Source of the DNA: Planotetraspora silvatica
GTDB taxonomy: Bacteria; Actinomycetota; Actinomycetes; Streptosporangiales; Streptosporangiaceae
Length of the DNA stretch: 64,000 bases
Direction: 5' to 3'
NCBI RefSeq assembly: GCF_016863315.1
Contig: NZ_BOOQ01000026.1
Coordinates: 184,426 to 248,425 of the forward strand
How positions within the stretch are numbered: position 1 is the stretch's first letter; every line of letters begins with the position of its first letter. Under the pieces are notes generated by a model that made no database searches, was not told the origin of the DNA, and was given only the letters and a program-made list of their open reading frames with translations. Positions 42,552 through 50,408 of this stretch are shown piece by piece. The translations under genes and the position numbers were made by a program.

Positions 42552-42889
42552 AGGGGTTCCTCCGTGAGGGGCGGTGTCGAGCACCTGGCTCGGGGATCAC
42601 GGAGCCCAGGTGAGGGTGCCCGGTGGCCGGGCCGGTGGGGTTGTGCACGACGTGGCCGAAACGATCGTGAAGTCGCCGGATCGGGAGTGGAGTCTCACCG
42701 AGATGCGAAGAAGACGCGTGACCCATTCCCAAGAACGCTCCTCCGGCAGGCATGTTCGTGCCACGGAGGTACCTGCGTCTTAGGTACCGAGGTCTGGACT
42801 GTCCATATCCCCGTAATTGCATCTCAAACCGCTGCGTTTTATGCGGTATAGGTCGGGCAGCGATAGCCGTACAGGGTGAGGGGGAAGTC
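42552..42889. other. 338-bp divergent region upstream of BON gene
   Basis: No reading frame was supported. Two GGTACC palindromes occur in the interval 42760-42790, near the BON promoter region. No terminator or RNA recognised. Confidence 0.4.
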
Positions 42890-43135
42890 ATGGAGACGCC
42901 GCAGTACGTGGCGGCCCGGATCCAGCGGGCTCTCGCGGAGGACGAACGCACCAATGAGCTGGGCATCCGTGTGGACGTACGCGGGGATCAGGTGTTCCTT
43001 CGTGGTCAGGTTTCCTGCGAAGAGCGCAGGCACGGCATCGAGGACGTCGCCCGCGAGGCGGCTCCGGGCCTGACGGTCCACAACGAGGTCCAACTCCTGG
43101 AGGTAAGCGACCCGGGGGAGGAGGAGCACCTGTGA
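42890..43135 (+). CDS. BON domain protein
   Basis: 81 residues; ATG 42890 follows GAGGGGGAAG. YVAARIQRALAEDERTNELGIRVDVRGDQVFLRGQV is one BON repeat, a domain that binds phospholipid or acts in osmotic protection. No signal peptide. The stop overlaps the downstream phosphoesterase start by four bases (GTGA). Confidence 0.82.
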   Translation: METPQYVAARIQRALAEDERTNELGIRVDVRGDQVFLRGQVSCEERRHGIEDVAREAAPGLTVHNEVQLLEVSDPGEEEHL

Positions 43136-43863
43136 GAGCGCTGCGCATCGCCGCGGTGGCGGACATCCACCTCGGCGAGGACATCCGGGGCCACTACCGC
43201 AAGAAGCTCGAGGGGATCGAGCACCGGGCCGAAGTCCTCCTCGTGGGGGGCGACCTGACCAGGCACGGCACGATCGAGGAGGGTCAGGTCGTCGCCGACG
43301 AGCTCGGCGACCTGCCCATTCCCGTGGTCGCGGTCCTCGGCAACCACGACTACCATTCCGACGCCGACCGCGAGATCGCCGCGATGCTGCGCGACGCGGG
43401 GATCATCGTGCTCGACGACGACGCGGTGGTGATCCCCCTCGACGGGACCCGGCTCGGCGTCGCCGGAGGCAAGGGCTTCGGCGGCGGATTCGCCGGCAAG
43501 TGCGCCAGCGAGTTCGGCGAGCCGGAGACCAAGGCGTTCGTACGGCACACCAAGGACATCGCCGAGCGGTGGCGCCACGTACTCAAGAACCTGGACGCCG
43601 ACCACAGGGTGGTGCTCAGCCACTACTCGCCGGTCAAGGACACGCTCGCGGGCGAGCCGCCGGAGATCTATCCGTTCCTCGGCAGCTATCTGCTCGCCGA
43701 GGCGGCCGACGCCGAGGGGGCCGACCTCATCGTCCACGGTCACGCGCACCTGGGGACGGAGAAGGGGATGACGCCGGGCGGGATCCGCGTGCGCAACGTC
43801 GCGTTGCCCGTCATCGGGCACTCCTACGTCGTCTACTGCCTCGACGGCGAGGGCGTGCACTGA
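43132..43863 (+). CDS. calcineurin-like metallophosphoesterase
   Basis: 243 residues. Di-metal motifs: VADIHLGED (Asp10, His12), LVGGDLTRHG, VLGNHDYH, VLSHYSP and the HGHAH at the end. Cleaves phosphomonoesters or diesters; cytoplasmic. Coupled with the BON gene through a 4-bp overlap. Substrate unknown. Confidence 0.9.
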   Translation: MRALRIAAVADIHLGEDIRGHYRKKLEGIEHRAEVLLVGGDLTRHGTIEEGQVVADELGDLPIPVVAVLGNHDYHSDADREIAAMLRDAGIIVLDDDAVVIPLDGTRLGVAGGKGFGGGFAGKCASEFGEPETKAFVRHTKDIAERWRHVLKNLDADHRVVLSHYSPVKDTLAGEPPEIYPFLGSYLLAEAADAEGADLIVHGHAHLGTEKGMTPGGIRVRNVALPVIGHSYVVYCLDGEGVH

Positions 43864-43914
43864 CCCGTCCGGCACGCGCAGGCCGTACGGAGGTCGCACG
43901 AAAGGGAATGCGAA

Positions 43915-43945
43915 AGGCCGTCCGGGATATTCGACCGGGCGGCCT
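43915..43945. terminator. hairpin downstream of the phosphoesterase
   Basis: AGGCCGTCCGG pairs with CCGGGCGGCCT (one U-G pair) around a nine-base loop. No long T-run follows. Confidence 0.6.
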
Positions 43946-43994
43946 CATGTCTTCCCGCCATGTTTTCCATGGTTCCCCGTGGAGGCCGAGTAGG

Positions 43995-44022
43995 ACGGCG
44001 GCCGGCTGCCGCCGGCCGCCGT
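43995..44022. terminator. perfect hairpin before the GPGG gene stop
   Basis: ACGGCGGCCGGC and GCCGGCCGCCGT are 12-bp perfect arms with loop TGCC. It lies 25 bases past the stop of the minus-strand GPGG gene and likely terminates both strands. Confidence 0.7.
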
Positions 44023-44047
44023 TAGTCCGTGGTCCAGGGGGTGATTT

Positions 44048-44197
44048 CTATGGATTGAAGATGCTGACGCCTCCGGGGCCGACGAGGAACCCGAGGACGA
44101 TGAGGACGATCCCCCAGAGGATGTCCCGACGGGCCAGGATGACGTAGATCCCGGCGATCACGAGTACGACGGCGATGAGCCAGAGCAGTGTAGCCAT
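44048..44197 (-). CDS. small GPGG-motif membrane protein
   Basis: A 49-residue protein too short for a general ORF filter. ATG 44197 is preceded by GGAGGG. Two hydrophobic helices (LWLIAVVLVIAGIYVIL and WGIVLIVLGFLVG) are separated by ARRDIL, and the protein ends GPGGVSIFNP. This matches the small GPGG-motif membrane protein family conserved in actinomycetes, whose role is unknown. Two hairpins follow its stop. Confidence 0.88.
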   Translation of the reverse strand: MATLLWLIAVVLVIAGIYVILARRDILWGIVLIVLGFLVGPGGVSIFNP

Positions 44198-44373
44198 GGC
44201 CCTCCACTGCCCTGACAAATGACCTCATAACATCCGCAGGTTGCGAGTGTCCTTGTTTTTACCGGCGAACGCCGATTGGTAGACGTTTGCTTTAAACGGG
44301 CCGGGCACGTGACCCCTTCGATTCGCATTCGGGTATTTCCCCTCGAACGAGGAGCACGCTCTACGGTGTTCCG

Positions 44374-44916
44374 CTACTGGTCCCGGCTCTGGCCCTGGTC
44401 CCGGCTCTGGTCCCGCTCCTCGTCGCGTGCGCGCAGAAGCGAGACAAGGGGCTGGACGAACCACAGCCAGGCGCTCAGAGCGGCGATCGCCGCGGCGATG
44501 ACCATCGCGGGCCACAGGCCGGTCAGGGTGTCCACGACCAGGCTCGTCGAGCACACCATGGAGATCGCCAGTGCGATGCCGCCCACCACGCCCAGCCGGT
44601 TGGCGCGCCGCAGCAGCAGAGCCTTCAGCCCCGACCGGAACAGGATCCGATGCTGGGTGGCCGGCGCGATCAGGCAGATGGAGGCGAGCGCGGCGGTGAT
44701 GACGGCGACGAGGAACAACCAGTGACCCGCCTCATCGATCTTGTTGAAGCCGGCCGAGAAGGGCAGCGTCAGGAGGAAGGCGAACAGCACCTGGACCCCG
44801 GTCGCCGCGACCCTCAGGCCCTGTAGGAGCTCGATGAGCTCACGGTCCAGCCGTTCCTTCGGATTCTCCTCGGGATTCTCCTCGGGATTCGTCAGCGGTT
44901 CCGCCGGATCATCCAT
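44374..44916 (-). CDS. DUF6328 family membrane protein
   Basis: 180 residues, four membrane helices between about 40 and 160 (TGVQVLFAFLLTLPF first, then a loop NKIDEAGHW). LIAPATQHRILFR is a family hallmark. Both ends are repetitive: NPEENPEENP at the N-terminus and SRDQGQSRDQ at the C-terminus, encoded by short in-frame DNA repeats. Function unknown. Confidence 0.82.
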   Translation of the reverse strand: MDDPAEPLTNPEENPEENPKERLDRELIELLQGLRVAATGVQVLFAFLLTLPFSAGFNKIDEAGHWLFLVAVITAALASICLIAPATQHRILFRSGLKALLLRRANRLGVVGGIALAISMVCSTSLVVDTLTGLWPAMVIAAAIAALSAWLWFVQPLVSLLRARDEERDQSRDQGQSRDQ

Positions 44917-45030
44917 CGGCGGCCTTCACCGAGCGGCCGTGGGCGCGCTGAATTTCTCGGAGGGTGTCGGTCATGCGACGCGCCCTACCCGGGATTGTTT
45001 GCGACGAACATACCGGGGCAAGCGACGTGA

Positions 45031-45627
45031 GTGAGTAGTCACGGTCACGCTGTCACCGATGCGATCCTCGAAACGCTCAAGCGCGCCGGTTCCGGCCTCA
45101 AGGAAGCGGGCGTGCGGTTCGCCCTCGCGGGCGGTTGCGCGGGTTACGCGCGCGGCGCCGCGCCGTCGTTGCACGACGTCGACTTCGCTTTGCTCGAGGA
45201 GGACGTCCCGCTCGCGTTCAAGACCTTGGAGAACCTCGGCTTCCGTACGGCGAGGCCTCCGGAGGACTGGCTGGTCAAGGCGTTCGACGAGGACGGCGTG
45301 CTGGTCGACATGATCTTCTCGATAGCCGACAGGCCGGTGACCGAGGCCATGATCGCCCGCGCGGAGATGATCAACACAGCCGCCATCAGCCTGCCGGTTC
45401 TGGAGGCCACCGACCTGGTGATCTCCTGGATCCTCCCGCTCTCCGAGCACAGTTGCGACTACGGCGCGTTGCTGCCCGTGGTCCGCGCCATGCGGGAACA
45501 GGTCGACTGGGACCGGGTCGCGTCGGTCGTGGCGCCTTCGCCGTACGCGTCGACGTTCCTGTCCCTGCTCGAACGGCTCCGCGTCATCGCACCCACCTCG
45601 CCCTCGCCGGACATCACCTGGCCATGA
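45031..45627 (+). CDS. nucleotidyltransferase-fold protein
   Basis: 198 residues from GTG 45031. FALAGGCAGYARG...HDVDFALLEED has the GG...DxD pattern of minimal nucleotidyltransferases. The remainder (LVKAFDEDGVLVDMIF) gives a third acidic residue. Similar proteins are annotated as hypothetical nucleotidyltransferases in actinomycetes. No antitoxin-like partner (HEPN) is adjacent. Confidence 0.65.
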   Translation: MSSHGHAVTDAILETLKRAGSGLKEAGVRFALAGGCAGYARGAAPSLHDVDFALLEEDVPLAFKTLENLGFRTARPPEDWLVKAFDEDGVLVDMIFSIADRPVTEAMIARAEMINTAAISLPVLEATDLVISWILPLSEHSCDYGALLPVVRAMREQVDWDRVASVVAPSPYASTFLSLLERLRVIAPTSPSPDITWP

Positions 45628-45657
45628 CCGGCCGTCTCCGGTCCTGACGTGTGAGAA

Positions 45658-45684
45658 GGGGCCGCACCCGATGGGTGCGGCCCC
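45658..45684. terminator. bidirectional terminator hairpin
   Basis: GGGGCCGCACCC pairs perfectly with GGGTGCGGCCCC around GAT, between the convergent nucleotidyltransferase and PRC-barrel genes. AGAA before and CTCT after add a little extra pairing. Confidence 0.85.
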
Positions 45685-45724
45685 CTCTCATGGTTCTCGT
45701 GCTTCTCATGGAGATCGATCGAGC

Positions 45725-46087
45725 TTACGGAGCGCCCCAGTAGGGGAAGCGCCCGTAGTACTCGCCGAGGGTGTTCCGGTAAGCCGACTCCTTGAAGGCC
45801 GACTCGTCGAACTCGGGAGCGTTCTTGATCTCCTGCTTGGTCCGGCCCACGAAGATCTTCCGCTCTCCGGGGTCGATCTGCGTGACCACGCTCGCGGGCA
45901 GCATGACCTTCTTGCCGAAGATCCAGGGACCGGTGTCGACGATGAGGTAGCTCTGGCCGACCTCGTAGGTCGCGTCGTCGACCGACCCGATCTTGCCGTC
46001 GGTGGCTTCGACGTCGTAGCCCACGACGTCCGCCGTTTGTCCGGTGTCGTACACGCCGTTGGGATACGACCAAAGATCCGGTGTCAT
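45725..46087 (-). CDS. PRC-barrel domain protein
   Basis: 120 residues. VVGYDVEATDGKIGSVDDATYEVGQSYLIVDTG is the PRC-barrel beta fold; the C-terminus is FDESAFKESAYRNTLGEYYGRFPYWG. Such proteins are small cytoplasmic modules linked to stress. Single gene. Confidence 0.87.
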   Translation of the reverse strand: MTPDLWSYPNGVYDTGQTADVVGYDVEATDGKIGSVDDATYEVGQSYLIVDTGPWIFGKKVMLPASVVTQIDPGERKIFVGRTKQEIKNAPEFDESAFKESAYRNTLGEYYGRFPYWGAP

Positions 46088-46200
46088 GTTCTCTCCCTTC
46101 GTCGCCCAGCCACCTACCCGATTCGGTGGAGCGAAACATCCGCATCAGTAAGGCTCAGGTCGCCTCCACGACAGCCCGCCCTTCGGCGTCCTGATGACGG

Positions 46201-46836
46201 TCAGCCTGCTGTGGGCTTGCGGGCTGACAGGCGCTCGACGAGTCCGTACGTGAAGCGCTCGTGTGATTCCACCGTGAATCCCAGGGCGCGGACCCGTCGC
46301 AGGGGACGGCGGCGGTAGTGCTCGCCGTACAGCGGGACGCTGAAGGCGTCGGCCAGGACCTGCAGCGCGCGAATCGGCCATGCCGACGATTCCACGTGGT
46401 CGGCGAGGAGCAGGAGGCCACCCGGCCGCAGCACCCGCGCCATCTCGATGAGCGCCGCCCCCTCATCGGAGATCCCGCACAGCGCGAACGTGCAGACGAC
46501 GGTGTCGAAGCGCCCGTCGGGAAAGTCGAGGTCCCGGGCGTCCCCTTGCTTGAGATCGACCGGCCGGCCGAGGTCGCGCGCTCGATCCCGGGCCACGGCG
46601 AGCATGGACGGGCTCCACTCCACACCGGTCAGGCGGACGTCGCCGGAGTAGTGCGCGAGGTTCAGGCCGGTGCCGATCGCGACCTCGAGCGTGTCGCCCA
46701 CCGCCTGCGCGCACAGCCATCCGCGGGTGTCGGAGAAGAAACGCCGCTCCACGAAAGCCAGTTGCCGGTCGTAAGTGGCCGCCTGCCGATCCCAGTACCG
46801 CTGTAATCGTCTGTCGCGTTTCGAGGTGTCCGACAT
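46201..46836 (-). CDS. class I SAM-dependent methyltransferase
   Basis: 211 residues from ATG 46836; the ORF can be read far back through another gene's antisense but that is shadow. LEVAIGTGLNLAHY is motif I, VEWSPSMLAVARDRA motif II, GRFDTVVCTFALCGI motif IV and RVLRPGGLLLLADH motif VI, the UbiE/PMT-like pattern. Substrate unknown. Not coupled to neighbours. Confidence 0.85.
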   Translation of the reverse strand: MSDTSKRDRRLQRYWDRQAATYDRQLAFVERRFFSDTRGWLCAQAVGDTLEVAIGTGLNLAHYSGDVRLTGVEWSPSMLAVARDRARDLGRPVDLKQGDARDLDFPDGRFDTVVCTFALCGISDEGAALIEMARVLRPGGLLLLADHVESSAWPIRALQVLADAFSVPLYGEHYRRRPLRRVRALGFTVESHERFTYGLVERLSARKPTAG

Positions 46837-46885
46837 CGGCGCATCGTAACCTTCGGTCCCGGACTCTCGTCCAGAGAGAATCCGT

Positions 46886-47515
46886 TCAGAGGCCGAACTG
46901 GTCGCGGCAGCCGTCGAGGCCGTGGATCTCCACGGGGACCGGGCTCGTGAAGTCTCCCCGCTGCAGGCGCAGTCGTTGGTCGATGCGCCGCTTTCCCTGG
47001 ACCACCCGGGTGTTGATCCCGTCCTCCCGGTAGCCCAGCTTGCGGGAGACCGCGAGTGAGGCGGGGTTGTCCACAAAGGCGGAGGAGGTGGCGGACTCCG
47101 CGCCCAGCCCTTCGAAGGCGAGGTGCAGGACGGCGGCGCGCATCTCGGTGCCGAGGCCCCTCCCGTGCCAGGCGAGCCCCAGCCAGGAGCCGGAGGAGAC
47201 CTCACGGCTGTTCGCGAAGTCGAGCCCGGCCAAGGTCTGGGAGCCGATGACCTGGCCGTCGTGCACGACGATGAAGTTCGCCCGCCAGTGCTCCGGCCGC
47301 CAGGAGGCCAGGACCTCGAGGTGGTGCTGGATCGTGGCCACCGGCAGCCGGTCCGCGGGCGCCGCGGTCCAGGGAACGAGGAACGGCATGAAACCAGGCT
47401 CGTGCACGCCTTCGAGGGCGCGGTCCGCCAGCGCGTCCAGATCATCGAGCGAGGGCAGTCGCAACTCGAGGCGAGGCGTGGTCAGACGGAGACCGAACAG
47501 GGGCCAGTGACGCAT
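46886..47515 (-). CDS. GNAT acetyltransferase (RimJ-like)
   Basis: 209 residues. LTTPRLELRLPSLDDLDALADRA is the N-terminal motif of RimJ-like acetyltransferases; SGSWLGLAWHGRGLGTEMRAAVL holds the acetyl-CoA P-loop (Q/RxxGxG/A), then ATSSAFVDNPASLAVSRKLGYR. Acceptor unknown. Confidence 0.87.
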   Translation of the reverse strand: MRHWPLFGLRLTTPRLELRLPSLDDLDALADRALEGVHEPGFMPFLVPWTAAPADRLPVATIQHHLEVLASWRPEHWRANFIVVHDGQVIGSQTLAGLDFANSREVSSGSWLGLAWHGRGLGTEMRAAVLHLAFEGLGAESATSSAFVDNPASLAVSRKLGYREDGINTRVVQGKRRIDQRLRLQRGDFTSPVPVEIHGLDGCRDQFGL

Positions 47516-47573
47516 TGCTCGATTGTCAGGTACGGCTCAGCGGCCCGGCATCCGGTTTTCCGCGGGCCCGGGA

Positions 47574-48452
47574 TCAGGTCTCCATGGGCTTGAGTTCGCG
47601 CGCGAAGTCGTGCACGAACTCCTCCATCGAGGGCGCGGGTCCGGCCGGCCGTACGACGAACTTGGTGATGCCCTGAGCCACGTACCGCTCGATCAGGTCG
47701 CGGGCGGCCTGCCAGCCTTCGGGAACGAACGCCGCGAGATCGGCGTCGGGACGGCGACGCAGCACGGCGGCGGCCAGGTCCTCGGAGACGCCCTGCGTCG
47801 CGACGGCGAAGCTGACCCCGAAGTGGTCCTCCTCGATCTCGCGGCCCGCCTCGGCGGCGTGCGCCCGGATGGACGCCCGCGCCGTGCCCGCCTCCTCCGG
47901 GGTGACGAAACTGGCCAGCCAGCCGTCGCCGAAGCGGCCGACCCGGCGCAGTGCCCGGGGGCCGCTTCCGCCGAGCCAGATGTCGAGCGGTCGCGCCGGG
48001 AGCGGGCCGACGCCCACGTCCTCGACGGTGTGGAACTCGCCCTTGAAGGTCACCCGCTCCTGCCTGAGCAGCAGCCGCAGCAACTCCATCGACTCGTCGA
48101 AGACCGCGCCGCGCGAGTCGCCGGGTACGGGGAAGAAGGCCCGCTCTCGGGGACGGGCGGGTGTCAGCCCGAAGGCGGGCAGCACTCTCTTGGGGGCGAG
48201 GGCGGCCAGCGAGACGAGTTGTTTGGCGACCAGCACCGGGTGGCGGCCGGGCAGGATCGCGACACCCGTGCCGACCTTCAGCCGCGTCGTCCTGGCCAGC
48301 GCGTAGCCCATGCCGACCACCGGCTCGACCGACGAGCCGAGGACGATCTCGGACAACCACAGGGAGTCGACTCCGAGAGCCTCCGCCAGGTCGACCGTCT
48401 CGGCGAAGCGGTCGGCGCGCGTGGTCGCCGATATTCCGATCCGAACCTTCAC
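47574..48452 (-). CDS. LLM class flavin-dependent oxidoreductase
   Basis: 292 residues from GTG 48452. Luciferase-like TIM barrel: RIGISATTRADRF, VDSLWLSEIVLG, RTTRLKVGTGVAILPGRHPV, VKQL and WLGGSGPRALRRVGRFGDGWL. In actinomycetes these often use coenzyme F420 rather than FMN; which is used cannot be told. Substrate unknown. Confidence 0.87.
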   Translation of the reverse strand: MKVRIGISATTRADRFAETVDLAEALGVDSLWLSEIVLGSSVEPVVGMGYALARTTRLKVGTGVAILPGRHPVLVAKQLVSLAALAPKRVLPAFGLTPARPRERAFFPVPGDSRGAVFDESMELLRLLLRQERVTFKGEFHTVEDVGVGPLPARPLDIWLGGSGPRALRRVGRFGDGWLASFVTPEEAGTARASIRAHAAEAGREIEEDHFGVSFAVATQGVSEDLAAAVLRRRPDADLAAFVPEGWQAARDLIERYVAQGITKFVVRPAGPAPSMEEFVHDFARELKPMET

Positions 48453-48501
48453 CGTTCCATTCGACCACGATCCGTTCTCCGAACCCAGGGGGGTGTCCGC
48501 G

Positions 48502-49305
48502 TCACGGCGTTCCGGCGGAGATGACGTCGCCCTGCCGGGCGAGCTCCACGCCGGTGGCCCCCAGAGCGTCCAGGTCCTCGTCCGTACGGCCCGGCGCGTG
48601 GTGGGTCAGGACGAGCCGCCGTGCCCCACAGCGCTGCGCGAAGGCGACCGCGTCGCCGACGGTGGCATGGCCGTACGCGTCGGCGGTCGCCTGCTCGGCG
48701 GCCAGGTACTGGCCGTCGTGGAGCAGGAGGTCGACTCCCGACGCGAGTTTCTCGGCGGCCGCCGACTCGATCTGGGGACAGTGGTCGGGCAGGTAGGCCA
48801 CGGAGACGCCGTCGCCTTCGATCCGGATCCCGTGGGTCAGCCCTCCCTTGTGCGCGATCTCGGCGACCCGCACGGTGTACCCCTCGACGGTGTGCCCCTC
48901 GACCGGGCCGTCGCCCGACCTGAGGAACCGCCAGTCGCCGCGGAGCCCTCCGGGGTCGATCGGAAAGTGCGGCGGCGACATGACCCGGGCGAGAAGCCTC
49001 CGCGGATCGCCGTCACAGGGCAGGTAGAGGTCGACGCGGGCGTCCGGCCGGTCGATCGGGGGGCAGAAGGGCAGGCCCTGCAGATGGTCCCAATGGAGAT
49101 GGGTGAGCATGATCGAGCCGCGGAACGGCGTCCCGCCGAGCAGCCGGCCCAGCCCCCGCAGACCGGTGCCCGCGTCGAGCACCAGCCGGGGGACGTCGGA
49201 GTCGTCGGGCAGGACGGCGACGCAACTGGTGTGCCCGCCGTACCGGACGAACTCCGGACCGGGCGCGGGCGTCGAGCCCCGCACGCCGAGCAGGGCGAGT
49301 CTCAC
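48502..49305 (-). CDS. MBL-fold metallo-hydrolase
   Basis: 267 residues. MLTHLHWDH at 66-74 (His69, His71, Asp73, His74), HDGQY and LTHHAPGR supply the two-metal site of the metallo-beta-lactamase fold; VRGSTPAPGPEFVRYGGHTS and VAYLPDHCPQ resemble PhnP/RNase Z-like phosphodiesterases. Its start overlaps the upstream cyclic-nucleotide-binding gene's stop by four bases, so the two are one operon; cleavage of a cyclic nucleotide or related diester is worth considering. Confidence 0.85.
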   Translation of the reverse strand: MRLALLGVRGSTPAPGPEFVRYGGHTSCVAVLPDDSDVPRLVLDAGTGLRGLGRLLGGTPFRGSIMLTHLHWDHLQGLPFCPPIDRPDARVDLYLPCDGDPRRLLARVMSPPHFPIDPGGLRGDWRFLRSGDGPVEGHTVEGYTVRVAEIAHKGGLTHGIRIEGDGVSVAYLPDHCPQIESAAAEKLASGVDLLLHDGQYLAAEQATADAYGHATVGDAVAFAQRCGARRLVLTHHAPGRTDEDLDALGATGVELARQGDVISAGTP

Positions 49306-50300
49306 GCGAGCGAGTCCTCTCGGCGATGGCCTTGCGCGAGGCGGGCCAGGGCGGTGCGGTCGACGGCGTCGGGGGAGGCCTCGGCGACCCGGACGGGTGT
49401 GGTCGCGGTCAGCGTGGCCGTACGGAGGCCGCCTTCGAGCACCGCGCGCTCGCCCAGGATGGCCCCGGGGCCCAACTCGGGCAGCGCCTTGCCGTCCACG
49501 TCGACGGTGAGGACCCCGTCGAGGAGCAGGAACAGCGACGACCCCGGCTCGCCCTGGCGGACCAGCACGGACCCGGCCTCGAGCGTCCGGATCACGGGCT
49601 TGCGGCCGCCCCGCATGATGAGCGCCGACATCTCGCGCTCCAGGGCGGTCTCCGCAGCGGTGACCAGGACCGGCGAGTCCTCGTCACCCCATGGTGTGCT
49701 CTCGGTTCCCTCCTGGCCCGCCCACGTCTTGTAGTCGGTGAGGCCGGCCTTCATGGCGAGCGTGTCGTCGGCGTCGTAGACCCAGTGCCGGGGGAACGGG
49801 CTCGCGCCGTTCAGCGCGCCCTCGGCCCGGCCGTCGGCGTGGAGCGTCAGCGACAGCGTGGTCCACACGAACGGGGACTGCAGCCGCATGTACGGCGGGC
49901 GGGAGCTCCGCCGGGGGAGCGGCATCGCGGTGCGGCCTCCGACGGTCTGGGTGAAGCGGATCCACCCGTCCCCGATCTCGGGTTCGGCGCGCAGGTCCGG
50001 CAGTGAGAAGGCGGCGAAGGTCACGCCGAGCGGGCCGAGCCGTACGGTGGTCGACCCCATGATCAGGCCGCCGTCGACGCCGTGGTCCACGAGCGCGCCG
50101 CCGTCGAACTCGGCCCAGGCCTCCAGCCGATGGGCGAAGCGGAACGCGTCGGCCGCGCGCAGGGCGGCCAGGTCGTCGATCGAGTCGGGGGGCGGCTCGT
50201 CGTAGTGGGCGATGCCCATCGTGAAGGCCGGCTTGGTGTAGCCCTTGACGGCCTCGGACGGGATCCAGGAAACGGACGTGATGTGCGATGTGACGTGCAT
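49302..50300 (-). CDS. cyclic nucleotide-binding domain protein
   Basis: 332 residues from ATG 50300. The first 220 residues form a beta-rich domain resembling acetoacetate-decarboxylase-like proteins (KGYTKPAFTMGIAHYDEPPP), function unclear. Residues about 230-325 are a cyclic-nucleotide-binding fold with VLVRQGEPGSSLFLLLDGVL and the phosphate-binding cassette GERAVLEGGLRTATL; Glu284 and Arg293 are in place to contact the ribose and phosphate. Coupled with the MBL gene, divergent from a nucleotide cyclase fusion. Confidence 0.78.
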   Translation of the reverse strand: MHVTSHITSVSWIPSEAVKGYTKPAFTMGIAHYDEPPPDSIDDLAALRAADAFRFAHRLEAWAEFDGGALVDHGVDGGLIMGSTTVRLGPLGVTFAAFSLPDLRAEPEIGDGWIRFTQTVGGRTAMPLPRRSSRPPYMRLQSPFVWTTLSLTLHADGRAEGALNGASPFPRHWVYDADDTLAMKAGLTDYKTWAGQEGTESTPWGDEDSPVLVTAAETALEREMSALIMRGGRKPVIRTLEAGSVLVRQGEPGSSLFLLLDGVLTVDVDGKALPELGPGAILGERAVLEGGLRTATLTATTPVRVAEASPDAVDRTALARLAQGHRREDSLA

Positions 50301-50408
50301 GGTCTCGACGGTAGGAATCGCGGTCGCCGCATACGAGGGCGTCACCCTGCCACCGTGCGGGGGTGCCAGCATCCCCTATCCGTCGTCCCAGCACCCTTTC
50401 TGGTGGGG